Source: an uncultured Hyphomicrobiales bacterium (GTDB lineage Bacteria; Pseudomonadota; Alphaproteobacteria; Rhizobiales; Rhizobiaceae). From it: a stretch of 64,000 nucleotides of DNA. The notes below the pieces were generated by a model. It searched no databases. It was not told the DNA's origin and saw only the letters and a program-made list of their open reading frames with translations. Made by a program: the position numbers and the translations under genes. The stretch covers positions 1 through 64,000 of the forward strand of contig CALTTH010000015.1 of the NCBI GenBank assembly GCA_943908365.1, written 5' to 3'. This document shows positions 61,732-64,000 of this stretch, piece by piece. Every line of letters starts with the position of its first letter. Positions within the stretch are counted from its first letter, which is position 1.

Positions 61732-61830
61732 CCCACCCGTCTCGGCAATTACAGACCCTATCGTCACCGCAGCGGCGAAAACCGCTCGGTTCCGCCTGGC
61801 TCGAAGCGCACCGAAGCGATGGAGGCCGGT
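61732..61830 (+). pseudogene. Remnant of an integrase 3' end
   Basis: In the frame of GGC at 61744 the sequence reads GNYRPYRHRSGENRSVPPGSK, which matches the unusual C-terminal tail of the island integrase (GNYRPFRHRNGANRATPPGAR). A TAG stop lies just upstream at about 61726, so no longer frame survives. The remnant directly precedes the second AlpA-like gene, exactly as the intact integrase precedes the first. It indicates a second, degraded copy of the island's left-end module. Confidence 0.7.
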
Positions 61831-61831
61831 C

Positions 61832-62134
61832 ATGTCCGATAGAGCAAAGCCGGATCGCCGCTGGCCAACGCCGGACATCCTCAAGCGCGCCAGGTTCGTC
61901 GACGAGGCGGGACCAGTTCGTTTCGTCGACACTGAGGCGGCGGCGCGCTACCTCGCCCTCGAAGCACATACGTTGGAGTGCTACCGCTCGCGAGGAGGAG
62001 GCCCCGCCTATCATAAGTTCGGCAAATGGGTCCGCTATGCAGTCGATGATCTGGACGCTTGGGCTAAGAGCTGCCGTCGCACCACGACGGTATCGCCAGA
62101 ACCGCCCCGCATCCTTCCCATTGACCGGATATAG
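61832..62134 (+). CDS. AlpA/excisionase-like helix-turn-helix protein (copy 2)
   Basis: Protein of 100 residues, a close paralogue of the protein at 50616: AGPVRFVDTEAAARYLALEA then HTLECYRS and WVRYAVDDLDAWAKSCRR differ at few positions. The ATG at 61832 has GGAGG upstream; the frame is open to 61637 but the upstream part is an integrase remnant in another frame. It is followed after 12 bases by the higB toxin, and its stop codon lies within the operator palindrome. Regulator or excisionase of a second element. Confidence 0.82.
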   Translation: MSDRAKPDRRWPTPDILKRARFVDEAGPVRFVDTEAAARYLALEAHTLECYRSRGGGPAYHKFGKWVRYAVDDLDAWAKSCRRTTTVSPEPPRILPIDRI

Positions 62135-62148
62135 GTTCTAACCTATAT
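62129..62148. promoter_or_regulatory. Operator palindrome over the higB start codon
   Basis: Perfect inverted repeat ATATAGGTT-CT-AACCTATAT with 9-bp arms (62129-62137 and 62140-62148). It covers the AlpA-like stop codon and the first two bases of the higB ATG. It is a probable binding site for the HigA antitoxin or the AlpA-like protein. A weaker version survives at 50911-50928 after the first AlpA copy. Confidence 0.65.
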
Positions 62149-62515
62149 GGAATGGGAGGTCGAATTCCACTCCGCCTTCGAGGCTGAGGTTCTGACTTTT
62201 GAGCGTGATGTCCGGGTCGCGTTGATCGCCGCCACCAAGCTGCTGTCCGATTACGGACCGCAGCTTAGCCGGCCTCACGCCGACACGCTCAAAGGATCGA
62301 AACACGCCAATATGAAGGAGCTGCGCTTCGAAGGCAGCGATGGCGAATGGCGTGCGGCCTTCGCTTTCGATCCCGAGCGCAAAGCCATCGTTCTTGTAGC
62401 GGGTGACAAATCGGGCGTCAGTCAGAAGCGCTTCTACAAAACGCTGATCGCAAAGGCGGATCTACGGTTTTCCGAGCATCTGGAAAGCCTGAAATCCGCA
62501 AAGAAGGGCAAATGA
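62147..62515 (+). CDS. higB: HigB/RelE-family toxin (Gp49-like)
   Basis: Type II toxin of 122 residues of the phage-derived Gp49/HigB group, which cleaves mRNA on the ribosome. Landmarks are MEWEVEFHSAFEAEV, HADTLKGSKHANMKELRFEGSD and AFAFDPERKAIVLVAGDKSG, ending in a basic helix. The gene order toxin-then-antitoxin is typical of HigBA. It starts inside the operator palindrome and is followed after one base by the antitoxin gene. Confidence 0.9.
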   Translation: MEWEVEFHSAFEAEVLTFERDVRVALIAATKLLSDYGPQLSRPHADTLKGSKHANMKELRFEGSDGEWRAAFAFDPERKAIVLVAGDKSGVSQKRFYKTLIAKADLRFSEHLESLKSAKKGK

Positions 62516-62516
62516 G

Positions 62517-62900
62517 ATGGGTCGGAGCCTGAATGACATCATTGCCGCGCTCCCTGCCGAAGAGCAGGCAGCGATCGACGCCCGCTATCAGGATTTGAAG
62601 CAGGAAGTCGAGGGCCTTCGCGAGTTGCGGCAGATTGCGGGTAAGGCCCAGGCTGAGATCGCATCCGCGCTCAACATCAAGCAGCCCTCGGTTTCTCAGA
62701 TCGAGCGACAGACCGATATGTATCTCTCCACTCTCCGCAGCTATGTGGAAGCTGTGGGGGGAGAGCTCGAATTGACGGTCAAGCTGCCGCAGCGGCCCGC
62801 ATTGCGGATTCACCAGCTCGGCGATGCCAGCGCTCCTCCACAGATAACGACCCGCCGTCCTGGCACGCGCGCGCAGATGGGCGGTCGGCGTGGGCGCTAG
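62517..62900 (+). CDS. higA: HigA-family XRE antitoxin
   Basis: Antitoxin of 127 residues with an XRE helix-turn-helix (RQIAGKAQAEIASALNIKQPSVSQIERQ, residues about 39-66). The N-terminal helix and LRSYVEAVGGELELTVKLP fit HigA-like antitoxins. It binds the toxin and represses the operon. A long basic tail after residue 100 (TTRRPGTRAQMGGRRGR) is unusual. The next gene starts inside its end. Confidence 0.88.
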   Translation: MGRSLNDIIAALPAEEQAAIDARYQDLKQEVEGLRELRQIAGKAQAEIASALNIKQPSVSQIERQTDMYLSTLRSYVEAVGGELELTVKLPQRPALRIHQLGDASAPPQITTRRPGTRAQMGGRRGR

Positions 62901-63633
62901 TTATCCGACGAGAATCATCCTGGCGTTTCGAAGCGGCGGCGTCTGCGCCTTTCCGAAATGCGGCAAGCATCTCACCTACGACGCCCAGGTGGGAGACGAC
63001 ACCTATGTCGGCGAGGCGGCACATATTCGGGGTGAAAAGCCGACCGCCGCGCGCTACGACGCCTCCATGACCGATGCGGAGCGCGATAACGTCCGCAACC
63101 TTATCTATCTCTGCACCGACCACCATACGATCATCGACAAGGTCGAGGCTGATTGGCCCACCGCGACGTTGCAGCAACTGAAGGAAAGCCACGAAGAGCA
63201 GGTTCGCCAGGCGATGGAGGCGGCTTTTGCGGACGTTGCCTTTCCCGAATTGCAGAACGCTGTGTCGTGGGTCGCCAGCCAAGCTCCTGTAGGCAATGGA
63301 TCGTTCGATCTCACCGCGCCCGACGAGAAGATCAAGAAGAACGCTCTATCGAACGGATCTCGGCATATCATTGCTGCCGGTCTGACCTCGCGAGCTACCG
63401 TTGGCGACTATGTCGAGGCCGAAGCGCAGCTCGATCCGGACTTTCCCGAACGCCTGAAAGCCGGCTTCCTTGAGGAATATTACGCGCGTCGGAAGGAGGG
63501 CCATAAGGGCGACGAGCTGTTCGAGCTGATGTGCGCCTTTGCCCAACGCGGGTTGCGTCGGCAGGCGGACAAGACTGCTGGTATCGCGGTGCTGATCTAT
63601 CTTTTCGAAATCTGCGACGTGTTTGAGAAATGA
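62890..63633 (+). CDS. HNH-nuclease component of an ABC-three-component (ABC-3C) system
   Basis: Protein of 247 residues starting with GTG at 62890, 11 bases inside higA. It carries an HNH/zinc domain: CAFPKCGKHLTYD, GEAAHIRGEKPTAARYD and NLIYLCTDHHTIIDK. The C-terminal region (HIIAAGLTSRATVGDYVEAEAQ ... LFELMCAFAQRGL) matches the helical ABC-3C C-terminal domain by context. It is the effector of the set, followed by the small middle component (overlap of 4 bases) and an ABC ATPase that leaves the window. The nuclease would be released on phage sensing; that mechanism is inferred. Confidence 0.8.
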   Translation: MGASYPTRIILAFRSGGVCAFPKCGKHLTYDAQVGDDTYVGEAAHIRGEKPTAARYDASMTDAERDNVRNLIYLCTDHHTIIDKVEADWPTATLQQLKESHEEQVRQAMEAAFADVAFPELQNAVSWVASQAPVGNGSFDLTAPDEKIKKNALSNGSRHIIAAGLTSRATVGDYVEAEAQLDPDFPERLKAGFLEEYYARRKEGHKGDELFELMCAFAQRGLRRQADKTAGIAVLIYLFEICDVFEK

Positions 63634-63857
63634 TTCTTCCGACCAAACATATCCCGCAGAACGAGGCGCTGATCGGTGTCGGCGCGACGCTGCTTGCCCA
63701 CCTCAGCATGCCCATGACCGTCTCGGGCCTTTGGGAGCGTCTGCGCACGGAGCCGAACGTCGGAACTTTCGAGCGGTTCGTGCTGGCCTCGAATCTCCTC
63801 TATCTCATCGGCGCCATCGACATTCGAGACGGCCTCATCGTCAGGACCGCCTCATGA
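63630..63857 (+). CDS. ABC-3C middle component
   Basis: Small protein of 75 residues (MILPTKHIPQNEALIGVGAT start) with a winged-helix-like fold, typical of the middle component linking effector and ATPase in ABC-three-component systems. Overlaps of 4 bases on both sides indicate one translational unit. Confidence 0.72.
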   Translation: MILPTKHIPQNEALIGVGATLLAHLSMPMTVSGLWERLRTEPNVGTFERFVLASNLLYLIGAIDIRDGLIVRTAS

Positions 63858-64000
63858 TCCGAGCTGTTCGCGCCAATCACAAAGGCTTCCACGCCGCTCT
63901 GCTTCAGCCAGGAGTCAATCTCATACTGGCCGACCGATCCACCTCGGCCGGCGACAAGGACACGACGAACGCACTTGGCAAATCGACGCTCATCGAGATC
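63854..64000 (+). CDS. ABC-3C system ATPase, 5' part (runs off the window)
   Basis: Start of an ABC/SMC-like ATPase: MIRAVRANHKGFHAALLQPG, then VNLILADRSTSAGDKDTTNALGKSTLIEI. The Walker A has the extended insert before NALGKST that is typical of the DUF2326-like ABC-3C ATPases. Only 49 codons are inside the window. Its start overlaps the middle-component stop (ATGA). Confidence 0.78.
   Translation, partial: MIRAVRANHKGFHAALLQPGVNLILADRSTSAGDKDTTNALGKSTLIEI

Noticed and set aside
61690..61760. A second tRNA-like att remnant (GTTCGAAT followed by a CCCACCCGTCTCGGCA-like stretch)
   Set aside because: The T-stem does not pair, and the same bases read as an integrase tail. No sequence identical to the tRNA-Leu fragment is present.
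1..64000. CRISPR array or complete insertion sequence
   Set aside because: No regularly spaced direct repeats with unique spacers and no transposase with terminal inverted repeats were found on reading the window.

Overview
The window looks like a Rhizobiaceae chromosome of the Agrobacterium/Rhizobium type. The evidence is GC-rich codon use, typical alphaproteobacterial gene pairs (cobS-cobT next to a J-domain gene and bolA; aroK-aroB; the CtrA-pathway regulator cpdR; ftsE-ftsX; a TAT-type TRAP binding protein) and several intergenic palindromes of the rhizobial kind. No replication origin, rRNA or CRISPR array was seen. The only tRNA sequence is a truncated tRNA-Leu(CAA) 3' end that marks an integration site.

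Bases 1-41,700 are ordinary core genome: the 3' part of aspS; a FUSC-type membrane protein; a queuosine-precursor transporter with a possible preQ1-type leader; rpmB; gloB; hisC-tyrC; a TetR-controlled RND efflux operon; a polar amino-acid ABC transporter; katG; a TRAP binding protein; a truncated haemoglobin; cpdR; clpB; hpt; ftsEX; plsC; cobT/cobS; aroB/aroK; a small membrane protein; xerD and accA. Bases 42,144-48,791 are a lower-GC surface-polysaccharide cluster. It would make a CDP-6-deoxyhexose (rfbF, a frameshifted rfbG, a 3,5-epimerase, a sugar C-methyltransferase, a reductase/epimerase and an acetyltransferase), plus a CmcI-like protein and a GT2 glycosyltransferase.

From 48,922 to beyond the right edge lies a defence-rich integrative island. 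It begins with the tRNA-Leu(CAA) remnant and a P4-type integrase. Its main cargo is a same-strand run of eight genes (51,083-57,742): two ThsB/MTH538-like TIR proteins, a nucleoside-deoxyribosyltransferase-like protein, a PfkB kinase fused to a second NDT-like domain, a TIR-TGT fusion, an Ogg-type helix-hairpin-helix glycosylase, a QueC-like enzyme and a SLATT membrane effector. QueC-like, TGT-like and Ogg-like proteins are the accessory trio of type IV CBASS, yet no CD-NTase is present. Instead the gene directly after QueC encodes a TIR protein beginning Met-Gly-Gly-Gly. I infer a hybrid defence system in which a deazaguanine group may be attached to the TIR protein's N-terminus and a TIR-made signal opens the SLATT channel.

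On the opposite strand is a four-gene operon of AbiEi-AbiEii and two AbiJ-like proteins. It is followed by a second copy of the AlpA/HigB module, an intact HigBA pair, and the start of an HNH-containing ABC-three-component system that runs off the window. The left AlpA copy is followed by a decayed higB, and the right AlpA copy is preceded by a decayed integrase 3' end. The island therefore appears to be a composite of two related elements.
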